NCBI GenBank assembly: GCA_029168955.1
Contig: JAPDOI010000371.1
Coordinates: forward strand, 530,501-594,500
DNA: 64,000 bases
From: Aplectana chamaeleonis
Lineage: Eukaryota; Nematoda; Chromadorea; Rhabditida; Cosmocercidae
Reading direction: 5' to 3'
Shown: positions 45,871 to 56,146 of the stretch, in pieces
How positions within the stretch are numbered: position 1 is the stretch's first letter
Layout: each line of letters starts with the position of its first letter
The notes under the pieces: generated by a model
The model's database searches: none
What the model was told of the DNA's origin: nothing
What the model saw: only the letters and a program-made list of their open reading frames with translations
Program-made: the position numbers and the translations under genes

Positions 45871-46833
45871 AGGCATTGTTCACGATGATTTTCGTGCCTG
45901 AGTTTTTAAAATAAAACAGTGCGTTGGCCTTCAAGTGTTACCAAAATCAAGAAGAAATGGCAAGAAACGCACTAAAACGTCGTATTTCAGTTACATTAGT
46001 TACAGTCACATTATTCTCTGGCCCGGGCTAGTTGTCCGATTGGATGAACATGTTCATGGTGGTTGTCACCGGTGAAAATTAGGTCAATCGAAAATAGAAG
46101 ATGCACAGCAGGATTAGTTAGGACCCTAAGGGAAGAACGGAGCAATAGAGAGTATAGAATTGGAAAGGACGCGTCCACAAAAGATTTCGTTGTCACAACA
46201 AACATTTCCTGTGATACTTAATTGAGAGGCGGAGTGATACTTAAAGGCAGTGATCATGAAGAAGAAGTTGCACGTTTTTTTGGGTAAAACGTAAGCTCTG
46301 GGTGCTTCCAAGAAGATTAAGAACGGAAGTGCCACGAAAAACGGCCGGTAAGTGGGTGAAAATTTCGTGGGCCAGCCAACCCATTGGGCCACTCCGCCCA
46401 CGTCCTATAACGATTTCCCTGAATTCGTGGTCAGATGAGCGATGGTTTCTGATCAAAAGCCCCTTTCTTCCCATCATTCTCAACTTCTCTCTTTACTCAG
46501 GTCATCTCGCACACTTCGGCTGCAAAAAACGGAAGTTTTAAGCCTCGGACAACTCGTCCACCATGCTTCCCTAGCTCAATTTTTGAGGGACCATAACTCC
46601 GTTCCTAGAAGGTCTTGTAAGATTCCAAAAACATCATTCGAATCAGTATGGGACCGTCTCCAAGATAGGCGGAAAAAGAGAAAAATGATTCCCATCGTGA
46701 ACACGGCCTTTAAGCATTCCCTGTACCTCTGGTGCGTTTTTCTCAACTTCTACGCCATTTTAGTTCTGCCCGGAGGCCGCTTAATCAATATAGCGAATAA
46801 TCTTAGAATTGAAAATTATCGTGAACACTGCCC
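45871..46833. mobile_element. TTAA-type element, outer copy with nested insert
   Basis: Left end TCAA-AGGCATTGTTCACGATG, right end ATTATCGTGAACACTGCCC then TTGA (46834-46837). The body matches 18925-19819. A related element is inserted at 46245-46708. Confidence 0.87.
46245..46708. mobile_element. TTAA-type element, nested in same-family copy
   Basis: TTAA at 46241-46244 and 46709-46712. Ends AGGCAGTGATCATGAAG and ATCGTGAACACGGCCT. The unoccupied site is visible at 19695-19698 (GATGC-TTAA-GGATTTCG). No ORF. Confidence 0.9.
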
Positions 46834-46837
46834 TTGA

Positions 46838-47320
46838 AGGCAGTGTTCACCATAGAAATCTTTTTTTTTCTGATTTTCCGCCTATCTTGAAAACGGTCCC
46901 ATGCAGATTCCAACGATGTCTCTGGCATCGTACAAGACCTTCTGAGAGCGGAGTTACGGTCCCTCAAAAATTGAGCTAAAGAAGCATGGTAGAGAGTTGT
47001 CCGAGACTTTTAACTTCCGTCTTTTGCGGCCGATGTATGCAAGCTGACCCGAGTAAAGAGAGAAGATGAGAATAAAGGGAAGAACGGGGCTATTAATTCG
47101 GAAACCAGTGCTTATCTCACGATCTCGAGTCTTCATTTGGTCACGTCGAAGGGCGGGCATTGCACTTTTGGGGTTACGCTCAAAGTGGCAACTTCGTTCT
47201 CTTTTGAAGCTCTTCCTGGCCCATTTTCAAGCGTACTTTCGACGTCAACGTTACAGTGGGCCCCTCCACGACCCATTTCTAGTGGAAACGGAAACAAATT
47301 CTTTATCGTGAACACTGCCT
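46838..47320. mobile_element. TTAA-type element, full-length copy
   Basis: 483 bp from AGGCAGTGTTCACC to ATCGTGAACACTGCCT, with TTGA (46834-46837) and TTAA (47321-47324). The left flank tetramer is shared with the preceding element, so the two lie back to back. Its body is the reverse of 51730-52215. Confidence 0.9.
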
Positions 47321-47324
47321 TTAA

Positions 47325-48241
47325 GGTAAGTAACGCCAGTTAACAGGCATTTTGCCTACCGTAACCTACCGTAACCCTAAGAATAACACCCGATGCAAGG
47401 TTTGAGCCGAATTCAAGAACTTTTTCTGAACACCCCAAAAGTTCACGGATGGGTACCCTCTTCGCTTTGTAACGCAGTGAAAATGCCTTTTTTGGAATCC
47501 CCGCAGCCGTTTAGGATTTTTCAGGCACGGATGATTTTTGTACTGTTACAGACCTACGGCAACAACAACATGGCTTCCCAAACCTCCACGGGAAGTTGAA
47601 AGCAGTCCCAAGTCAGAGTGCGTTCATTCCATAATTCTGTTGTAAATAGACCTAAGTCAGGGAGTTCATGTAATCTTTTCAGGACTCCAGAAAGAAGTTG
47701 GAAAAGTAAGGGATGAAGGTAAGTTTTCCCTAAGGGAGCGTGCAATATGCCTCGGAGAGCTTTAAAAGGGTTTCGCAGAAAGCCGTGAGAGCTGACAGGG
47801 CAGCATAGGCTGTAGAAATAATGCGATAGATGTCTCAACGAGTAAAGGGTATTAGGAAAGAAGCTGAAATGAGCCGTAGAAAGCTGTTAAATATCAGAAG
47901 AAGCTGAGTAAGAAACTGATAGATTAAATCCATGGAGATATAATTGGTGTAGAGGAAGGGGGGGGGTGTGCTAGCGGCGATGCCAATCTGTAGCTGGTTA
48001 CATAATGTTGCGTTGTGATCTAGTAGGTGGAAACTTTAGCGACCAGAAGTATATCGAAATGCACATATATCGAGAGACTTCTAAAAGGAAAAATCATAGT
48101 CATTTCAACGAGTATGGCCCGAAGATTGAGAGCATATGATTTTTTGGAGCTGAGGTACGCCAATTCACCCTTCGCAAAAAAATCATCTCAATGCTAAGCC
48201 GGTAAGCTAATTTGTTTTGTTCTTATTTCTCTGGAAGATTT
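47325..48241. other. Intergenic, no gene seen
   Basis: Purine-biased stretch 47690-47975 ending in a G run (47960-47968). No recognisable gene. Confidence 0.5.
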
Positions 48242-48341
48242 GGCTGAGAAATAGCCCCCCCAGGCCCCGCAGCGGCTTTTGGTGGGCTAATTCTCGGCTA
48301 TTTTGCGGCTATTGCTCGATTATTTCTCGTTTAATACGCGG

Positions 48342-48557
48342 TCAGTGCCCGACCGAGACCACGTTGTTCGCGAAATAGCCCAACAGGCTCTGCAGCGGCT
48401 CCTGGTGGACTATACAATACCGCTCGTAGGATTTGGTCAGAAGGCGCGCGAGGTCGGGTTTTAGCATCTTTTTCGTCTTCTTCTCATAACTCACTTCAAA
48501 ATCAACGTTGAGCGAAGCTATGGTAATATTGGTGATCCTGGCGTCAAGGGCTACCAA
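48342..48557 (-). CDS. Conserved short ORF in left arm, unknown function
   Basis: A 71-codon minus frame. Over about 50 residues it matches the right-arm frame at 50563-50952: LVALD, RIT-ITI, VDF, SY-KKTKK, then LKPDLARLLTKSYERYCI. The C-terminal 18-residue block is identical and the rest differs at scattered positions. Lys/Arg-rich. I do not recognise a family. It may be a fragment of a transposon protein carried in both arms; because the arms are inverted copies, simple DNA duplication also explains the match. Confidence 0.3.
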   Translation of the reverse strand: MVALDARITNITIASLNVDFEVSYEKKTKKMLKPDLARLLTKSYERYCIVHQEPLQSLLGYFANNVVSVGH

Positions 48558-49168
48558 ACGGTATAGCCCATGTTGAGGTATCGTTTAGAACCAACGAAGT
48601 TTGACGGGCAGGGGATACTGTACATTACCATTTGATGGAGGAGGAGGACTCGGCGTCCTGTTTCTGCGTCCTCGTGGCTCCCACGACACCGTCTGCAACG
48701 CACTGGTCGTCTGTGGCCTCAGCGACTCGCGTGCTGCCTCTCCGCGTTGAGATTTTGGGCGGTTCCCCCACCATCATTCCATTCTGTGTGAACCGTTGGG
48801 AAATCTCGCGGGCAAGCGGCAGGAATGGTGCCGCACGCGGCAAAGGAACAGTTCGACGTTCCCCCCTCACAAAATTATCAGCTGTGATTGTGGTAACAAT
48901 ACGATACCGTGCCGTATTGGTCAAGTCCCACGCAAATCCTTCAGCATCCCCCACCCCTATTCTCGCTAAATGTGAGGAGAAGAATCGTTTTCCGTTGAAA
49001 CTGATCTTATATTTTGATTGTTTAATCATCTGATGTTCCACCTATTTAGGCTTCGATAATTAGAATTATTTCTTGTAAGTTTATAACACTTTTATGTCGC
49101 TCGAGTATTTTCGCTTTTGTTTAGAGATTCTGTGCTTGATTATAGTTTTTTTTTGAGGAAAACCTCAT

Positions 49169-49549
49169 TTGATTTTTTTTCGGATTCATTCTCTCAAACT
49201 GGTCCACTATGAGACCATGAATGCTCTCTTCAATTTAAATATTCTCACAAGGCGAAAAGCAGCTGTACTGCAAATGTTTTACTTGCTGCATTCATCTTTT
49301 TTCTGCATTATAAAGGCAGTAGAAGGAACAATGCTTAAGCGACATCGAATTGTTATAAACCCTTATAAACTACTTCAAATGCTGAATACCACAATAAATG
49401 ACAACATCGAGATATTTGGCAGTCAAAATATAAAAGAGAAAATAAAGATGACCAATCCACCTCGCATGCTTCAGGGGTACAGACTATTAGATGATGCTAC
49501 ATATTTCGGAGAAATTGCACCATCTGCTAGGAAACGATCCATGGCGTGA
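49169..49549 (+). CDS. Hypothetical ORF inside the inverted-repeat element
   Basis: 126 codons from ATG 49169 to a stop before 49550, in otherwise AT-rich sequence. It contains the block MLKRHRIVINPYKLLQMLNT followed by KEKIKMTNPPRMLQGYRLLD. No domain is recognised. Its length is only modestly above chance for AT-rich DNA, so this is a weak call. Its position between the two arms is where a cargo or transposase gene would lie. Confidence 0.2.
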   Translation: MIFFRIHSLKLVHYETMNALFNLNILTRRKAAVLQMFYLLHSSFFCIIKAVEGTMLKRHRIVINPYKLLQMLNTTINDNIEIFGSQNIKEKIKMTNPPRMLQGYRLLDDATYFGEIAPSARKRSMA

Positions 49550-50562
49550 GTCAGCGTAGAGCCGCAGGTTTCAGCATTGTGCATGATCAATGAGTCTCAA
49601 AAGCAGGTCTATGATTCCCTGCTGAAACAGCGAATATGTGAATTTATCCCGCTTTCTAAACAGCTGAAGGCAGTGGTCACGATGGATAATGGCTGTGTCC
49701 GTGGTGGGTTCTGAGCGATTCTGGAGACACCGTTGTGATCAGCCCGAAATCCTCACAAAGCTGAGCAAGAAAAACGGAAAACGATTTTGAGGTTGCGCTG
49801 TGCCTTCAAGGTATCGTAGAATGTGTGTATTGTTAACATTTATCTAGCCCAATATGTATTCAACCCTTTAAAGACAATATGTAGATTTAAAGACATGGAA
49901 GCCGAAAAGAAGTGGGTTCTGCACGAATTTTACAGCTCCTGCTCAAAGTTTCTAGCTCGCACGATACAGTTACTGCACGACTGACTCTCCGCAGAGTTTC
50001 TCAGTAATTGTGGACCCAGGTTTTCTTTTCGCGAGATCGTGTTTTTGAGTGACGTATCCCCCATACTGTAGTTATCAATAGTTATCAACGCTGTACAGAG
50101 GCCTTTCTACTCCTCACATACATTAAATATCGCAAGTCACCTAGCTTGAATAGCGTATGGGTATGGCACAGCACTGTGTTATGAGAAAGAGCGCTCCAAT
50201 GCGAAGCCGCGACGCGAGCGCGCGCGCTACCGACGGAGGCGAGGTATATTTACGTAACATAGCCTTCATTTCCCCGCTACTCGCACTTTTCTGTATCACT
50301 ATCTTAGATGTGGTGCGGTTTTTATAGTGATATCTTTAATTTCATGGTTGAATTTTTCGAAAAACGACCGCTTCGCATCTACGATCGTGATAATACAACT
50401 GCGAGTAACGTGGAAATGAAGGGTACGTCGATTAGTGCCGGGCGCATTGTATAGTGAACGCACCCACGCCGATTGAGTTGCTGGTTAAGGGACCGGCGAA
50501 AATCAGCGCTGCTGGCCTCGGTGGGAGAGAAAGCATGAATAGGGGAGTGTGCAAGGCCGAAC

Positions 50563-50952
50563 GTGTGCTGGGGAAAGGCAGCACGCGAATCGGCGAGGCC
50601 ACAGACGACTAGTGCGTTGCAGACGGTGTGGTGGGAGCCACGAGGACGCAGACACAGGACGCCGAGCCCTCCTCCTCCATCAAATGGTATAATACAGTAT
50701 ACCCTGCCTGTCAAACTTCGTGAGTTCAAAACGAAACCCCAACAAGGGCTATACCATTTGGTAGCCCTTGACACCAGGATCACGAAAATCACCATAGTTT
50801 CGCACAGAGTTGATTTTAAAGCGAGTTATAAGAAAAAGACGAAAAAGACGCTAAAACCCGACCTCGCGCGCCTTCTGACCAAATCCTACGAGCGGTATTG
50901 TATCCAGGCTAATTCGCGGCCATTGCTGGGCCGAGGTCTAGCCGAGAAATAG
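50563..50952 (+). CDS. Conserved short ORF in right arm, unknown function
   Basis: A 129-codon plus frame sharing LVALD-RIT-ITI, VDF, SY-KKTKK and LKPDLARLLTKSYERYCI with 48342-48557. The N-terminal third is low-complexity (RRHRTPSPPPPSNG). No start context or splice signal was evaluated. Unknown function; possibly an element-derived remnant. Confidence 0.3.
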   Translation: MCWGKAARESARPQTTSALQTVWWEPRGRRHRTPSPPPPSNGIIQYTLPVKLREFKTKPQQGLYHLVALDTRITKITIVSHRVDFKASYKKKTKKTLKPDLARLLTKSYERYCIQANSRPLLGRGLAEK

Positions 50953-51208
50953 CTCACCAGGAGCCGCTGCGGATCCTGGAGGGGGCTATTTCTCGGCTAT
51001 TCCCTGGCAACCGGTGCTTTTAACACAGCCACCAATCTAGAAATGATGCTGCAAACTTTTATTGCTGGTCTTACCTTCATTAACAATAACAGACAACGAT
51101 AACGTCAATCATAACGAAAATACGCTCATGTAAGGGGAAGCAGTAATAATGGGTGATCAAGGAACCCGATTCTACCCTTACCCTTTCAGAGTAGGACGCC
51201 GTTCAGCA

Positions 51209-51345
51209 GACCACATATTTGGCCGCCATTTCGCGGCCAGCGTTATTTAGCGATTATTTTGCGGCTATTTCGCGGCAAGCATTATTTGACGGCTATTACG
51301 CGAGAAGCAGGCATTTCCCGGCTGATTCTCGGTCAAAACTCACAG
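51209..51345 (+). repeat. CGGCTATTTCGCGG-type repeat block
   Basis: CAGACCACATATTTGGCCGC onward matches 58060-58195 and, inverted, 53820-53955. It consists of loosely repeated GCGGCTATTTCGCGG/CGGCTATTACGCG motifs. Related motifs occur at 48290-48330. Confidence 0.7.
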
Positions 51346-51725
51346 AGTTGTTTCTTGTGTAATAATACACATTTCAGAAGAGGAGAGTAGTCGCGAATGA
51401 GCCGTCTACCACTGCGCAGTAATGATGAGTGTACGTCGAAGACGGAGCTCATCTTGACCGAAATCGTTACAATCTGGTTTTATTCTTGTTGATTTTCATG
51501 TGTTCTCATTTGGGCACGTTTTTAGCCTTCTCTATTCCACTTTTTGGGACCTGCATTACATGCAGCCTTCGGGTTGCCCAGGATAGTTTTCCTTTCATTT
51601 GAAGATTTTCCATTCATGGCCGTTGGTTTTCTTGTAAAATCATGAAATATCATTTCTGTATTGCGTTAATCCTGTATATGTTAAATCTGTATCATTGCTG
51701 CTTGGTGCTTGTGAAAGGACCTCAT
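51346..51725. other. Intergenic, no gene seen
   Basis: No repeat end or coding frame is recognised. Confidence 0.5.
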
Positions 51726-51729
51726 TTAA

Positions 51730-52215
51730 AGGCAGTGCTCACGATAAAAAATGTGTATCAGTTTCCATTAGGAATGAGTAGTGGAGGGGCACACTGTAAC
51801 GTTGACGTCGAAAGAACACATGAAAACGAGCCAGGAAAAGCTCCAAAAGGGCCCGAAGTTGCCACTTCGAGCGCAAGGCAAACCCCAAAAGCGCAACACA
51901 CGCCCACCGACGTGAGCAAATGAATGCTCGAGATTGTGAGATGAGCGATGATTTTCAATCATTAGCCCTGTTCTTCCCTTTAATCTCAACTTCTCTCTTT
52001 ACTCAGGTCAGCTCGCATACATCGGCTGCGAAAGGCGCAAGTTACAAGCCTCGGACAACTCGTCCACCATGTTTCCTTAGCTCAATTTTTGAGAGACCAT
52101 AACTCCATTCCCAGAAGGTCTTGTACGATTTCAGAGACATCATTGGAATCAGCATGGGGCCGTTTTCAAGATAGACGGGTAAACAGAAAAACGATTTCTA
52201 TCGTGAACACTGCCT
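51730..52215. mobile_element. TTAA-type element, full-length copy
   Basis: 486 bp, TTAA at 51726-51729 and 52216-52219, ends AGGCAGTGCTCACGAT and ATCGTGAACACTGCCT. The body is the reverse complement of 46838-47320 with point differences. Confidence 0.92.
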
Positions 52216-52219
52216 TTAA

Positions 52220-52618
52220 AGGCAGGGTCCGGTCAAATTTTGACACTACCGAAATTTGGGTTAAATAGATTGGGCTGGCGTAACTGAACATCGTCTGAAA
52301 GTTTCACAAACTCTGAGTCCTTAGTTCTGGAGAAAACAGCCTCAAAGTCATGGATTACGGGATTCACAGCACGATAATCATGGCTGGAATGACCGATGAT
52401 TATACCGCACTTTTGAAGAATGCGTGGACAACCGCTAAAATATGGACGATGGCCACACTTTTCTGACTTTTCTGGATCATCGGCTAACGGAAGTGGCCGG
52501 AATAACTTGAAGAAGACCGGTTTTTACGCAGTTTTCGCATGTTCCTTGGGACTACCTGTAGCAAGAGCACCGATTTAGCGGGAAATCTCAAAATCGCATT
52601 TCTTCCCGGACCCTGCCT
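52220..52618. mobile_element. TTAA-type element, subfamily 3
   Basis: 399 bp. Ends AGGCAGGGTCCGG on both strands, TTAA at 52216-52219 (shared with the preceding element) and 52619-52622. The interior is unrelated to the other TTAA elements. Confidence 0.88.
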
Positions 52619-52622
52619 TTAA

Positions 52623-53212
52623 TTCATGTATGAGATTCATACTGTGTTGTTAGCGTTTTCTCAATTTTGATTTTGGATTTTGCTTTGATTTTGAAGGAAA
52701 TTGCCTTGGAAGTAAATTTTTGAAGGATTTTGTGTTGATTAACGTTTTGATACTGTGAGGAAATGCGTGAGTCTACTGAGCAGTTTTAGCACAGTACACA
52801 CGTAACGATCGAGTAAGCTAGCGGAAAGGTAAGCGGTATGGTAAGCATTTTGAGACCCGGCTCCCTAAGAACGGCTTCACAGAGCCAACTAAGTCCCTGG
52901 AAAACCAAGCTTCTGTCCCTCCCAATAGCAAACGTAGAAGGGACCAACCACGGGCAACCAAGTACCTGCAAAACTCAACCCTGTCCCTCCCAATAGCAAA
53001 CTTAGGAGGGACCAACTCCGCCCAACTAGGGGAACGTCCCCAGCTGTCGGTGGGGATGGAATGAGTTTGGGTTGGGGATCGTCCCAAGAGTTCATCAAAG
53101 TATGTATATAGAGCGATCCGCGGCGCATGCTTAGAGGCGAAAGTAGAAAACTTTGGATTCATTGAACCTGATGGTATATTGAGGATCAATGGTCCATGGC
53201 TCATAAGAATAT
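52623..53212. other. Intergenic with a short tandem duplication
   Basis: A roughly 75-bp block around CCTCCCAATAGCAAAC is duplicated at 52917-53030. No gene was recognised. Confidence 0.55.
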
Positions 53213-53819
53213 GGTCTACAGCGCTTCTCAATTATCAACAGGCTTTGCAGAACGGTCTGCTTACCATTTTTAATCACAAATTCTAATGAGCATCAATGAT
53301 TGCTTATGGTTCTTGAGCTTCACTGCCATGGACCAAACGAAAATTTGAACCAAGCAGAAACTACTATCTCTGAAATGGAGGCCTCGTTTTCGGAAAAAAG
53401 TCATAGCTGTTAAGCTACTTTCAATCACGTTTTAAAGTGTATGCTTGTGGCTGTTCTCCCAAACATGCCAGATTTGTCGTGACGACGAGCCACTCAGCCC
53501 TCAATCAGTATCGGGATTTGGAGAAAGTCAGTCAGTACTTCCCTTCACAGGCTTGCTCTGTCGACGTTGCTCCGCTTCTATACCGATTTCACAGTAACTA
53601 CCCGTACTTGCGGTTTCTCCCGAAAGCTCTGGAACGGTCTTCGTTTTGAACACTGCTTTCAACTAGTGATAGGTTATGGAGATCAAGAGTGCAGACAAAT
53701 TGAGTTGAGTCCAAAATCAAAATGCACATTCGATGTGCACTGAGTAAACCGGGACAAGGGCTGAATCTTGATCAAAGGTAGAGCGCTTGGAATTCATGGA
53801 GACGTCTGTTTCAACAAAC

Positions 53820-53955
53820 TGAGGGTTTTGGCCGTAAAATGGCCGCGAAATAGCCGAGAAATGCCTGGTTGCCGCGTAATAGCCGCCAAATAGCCGCCAA
53901 ATAATGCTCGCCACGAAGTAACCGCGAAATAGAGCCGCCAAATATGTGGTCTGCT
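53820..53955 (-). repeat. CGGCTATTTCGCGG-type block, left arm
   Basis: Inverted counterpart of 58060-58195. Same motif set as 51209-51345. Confidence 0.7.
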
Positions 53956-54088
53956 TGGGTGCAGCTTAGTTTAGCTTAGTTTAGCAACTAAGCTTTTGTT
54001 ATGTTATGTTATGTTATCGGTCTACGCAATGGCGAATTTCCAAGTGCTGCTGAGCCGTGCCCTACTCTGGAATGTTACCGGTAAAATC

Positions 54089-54166
54089 AATGTTCCCCGT
54101 CATAACGCGACCCGAAGGCTTCGTTACAGCAGTCCGCAGTCCTCTCGAGACAGCTCAGTCCCGGGC

Positions 54167-54219
<53 letters not shown>

Positions 54220-54221
54220 TT
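54089..54221 (-). rRNA. 18S rRNA 3'-region fragment, left arm
   Basis: On the minus strand it contains the near-universal small-subunit segment TTGTACACACCGCCCGTCGC followed by TGCCCGGGACTGAG and CTCGAGAGGACTGCGG, typical of the penultimate-helix (h44) region of nematode 18S rRNA. Only about 130 nt are present, with no adjacent spacer or 5.8S, so it is a captured or relic fragment and not a functional gene. It keeps the canonical CCCTTTGTACACACC. Confidence 0.85.
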
Positions 54222-54519
54222 AGTACTGCATCCCTTACATGAGCGAATTCTTGTAGGCATACCGGGCGACGAGTATTGAGTAATGCGATGTATTGAGTAA
54301 GCTGAAAAAACTGCTCGATGCGCAATTCGATTAGATTCCGAAACGTCACCAATCTATTCAGAATGGGACGCTCATAAGCTCGAATGACGAGCAGGACATC
54401 GGCGTCTTTTATGGTATGTACTAGACTTGGGACCGAATCGAATAATTATTCGAATAATATTCGAATAATTCGAATATTCGAGTATTCGAATATTCGATTC
54501 ATTCGGGAAACTCAATTTT

Positions 54520-54795
54520 GGCTGTTTATTCGAATATTCGATTTAATCGGGAATTTAAAATTTGGATTTATTCGAATATTCGATTTATTCGAGAATTGAA
54601 ATTTTGGATTTATTCGAATATTCGATTTATTCGAGAATTGAATTTTTGGATTTATTCGGATATTCGATTTATTCGAAAATTTAAATTTTGGATTTATTCG
54701 AATATTCGATTTATTGGAGAATTGATTTTTCGGATTTATTCGAATATTCGATTTATTCGAAAATTTAAATTTTGGATTTATTCGAATATTCGGAA
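54520..54795. repeat. TTCGAATA 42-bp tandem array, left arm
   Basis: About 6.5 units of a 42-bp repeat containing TTTATTCGAATATTCGATTT. Both strands are open over about 100 codons because of the period. Confidence 0.92.
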
Positions 54796-55684
54796 AAAAG
54801 TGCCTCACATTCGAATTAGACAAAACCTATTTCCTCTACCTTTGCAATAGAAGCCCTTCAAAGAATCTTGTTGCAAATTGAGCTATCCATTTCTGTGAGT
54901 AACATTTCCGCTGTTCGTTCTTGTGTGCAGGTCTCCCGTTGCGCGTTGTACACAAGCAGCTCATATCGATTAGGGGCGGTGCTATCCGAAGTTGCCGCAA
55001 CAGGCCGGACTGCTAGCCGTCGCCCATTGGCGCTGGGCCGCCTCCGCGAAATCAATAGTGTGTTCTCCTGCTCCCATTATTTAAGGCCGTCGCCGCCGTA
55101 ATGGTGGATAGAGGGTATCCACGAAAGTGTGGCTGCCCCCTGTCTCCCATTGTGGCAGCTAGTTAAGCCAATCTCCTCCCATTTTCAACCCCTCCGTCGC
55201 TGGTCTCCTTTCTTTGAATTTCGAAGTTTATTCTGTATATACATATACGAAACGCAAATATAAGAATTAAACATGAGAAGCAAGGACAAGTTATGCAACT
55301 CAAACTCATATTGTGCAGAATTTTCTCTCGCCGCGCTTTTTCTCCTCTTCTTTTCGAATATTCTGTTATCTTGATGCTCATCACCTTTTCGAATAATTTG
55401 CTTTAGGGCAATATGCTCAGGTACTCAGGACGACGGCCGGCGAACCTTTCCCAGCTGACCCGCGGTCTCCGTCCTCCTTCCGCGCACTTTTGGTTCGCCG
55501 GCCAGCCGTATGTCGACGACCCGCCGACCTTTACCAGATGGCCCACGATCATTATTTGTATTATTGTTTACCTCAAGCATGTCACCCCGGCCCCACGGCG
55601 GAGAAACGCCCCGCCTCGGTCCGCTGCAGTCTGCGGTGAGGAACCACCGTCCCCGCGGATCACGGCGATAACCGCCCCCCCCCA

Positions 55685-55783
55685 GCCGTGGAGATACCCC
55701 TATCTCCTCAGCGGTCAAAAATATGCTGGCCTCCGGAGAGTGAATCGAGGTCACCTTCCAGGGCCGGCATTAGAATGCTAAAT
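55685..55783 (-). ncRNA. Putative structured leader RNA, copy C
   Basis: Minus-strand mirror of copy D: CGGCATT/AATGCCG hairpin, GGTGAC/GTCACT hairpin, Sm-like ATTTTTG, then the GGAGATAGGGGTATCTCC hairpin. Confidence 0.4.
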
Positions 55784-55808
55784 GAGAACTCTAGTGGGAT
55801 GAGGCGCC

Positions 55809-55815
55809 TTTTATA
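55809..55815 (-). promoter_or_regulatory. TATA box, copy C (minus)
   Basis: GGTATAAAAGGCGCC on the minus strand, mirror of copy D. Fires away from the palindrome centre. Confidence 0.6.
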
Positions 55816-56114
55816 CCGGTTGTGCACCTGATAAGCACGTTACGACGTGATCATTCGTGACCATTATCAAGTGTCTTTATAACTGGCCGAATTGAAGATG
55901 GCATGGCGTGTTTTGTGGTTGGCGGGCGCCCCCCATTTCGAGGGTGCCGGCCGGCGGCGAACCATGCTGCATGCGACGCACACGCCGCGCGGATATTGGC
56001 TCGCCCGCCAACCACAAAACACGCCATGCCATCTTCAATTCGGCCGGTTAAAAAGACAATTGATAATGGTCACGAATGATCACGTCGTAACGTGCTTATC
56101 AGGTGCACAACCGG

Positions 56115-56121
56115 TATAAAA
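56115..56121 (+). promoter_or_regulatory. TATA box, copy D (plus)
   Basis: GGTATAAAAGGCGCC with the initiator-like TCATTC A at 56147, again 32 bp downstream. Confidence 0.6.
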
Positions 56122-56146
56122 GGCGCCTCATCCCACTAGAGTTCTC

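Larger units (their letters stand above)
48242..50998. mobile_element. Inverted-repeat element of 2.76 kb
   Basis: The ends GGCTGAGAAATAGCCCCC and the inverse of GGGGGCTATTTCTCGGC bound two arms of roughly 450-500 bp (48242 to about 48750, about 50560 to 50998). Each arm holds the same short open segment (see the entries at 48342 and 50563). The middle contains an unrecognised plus frame of 126 codons (49169-49549) and a possible 138-bp TTAA-family relic at 49668-49805. No transposase motif was seen. Confidence 0.75.

Noticed and set aside
49668..49805. Another TTAA element
   Set aside because: Left end AGGCAGTGGTCACGATG is good, but the right end AGGCACAGCGCAACC and the flanks CTGA/TCAA fit poorly; listed only as a possible relic.
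54089..54221. Functional rDNA unit
   Set aside because: Only about 130 nt of 18S are present, in inverted duplicate, with no ITS, 5.8S or 28S.
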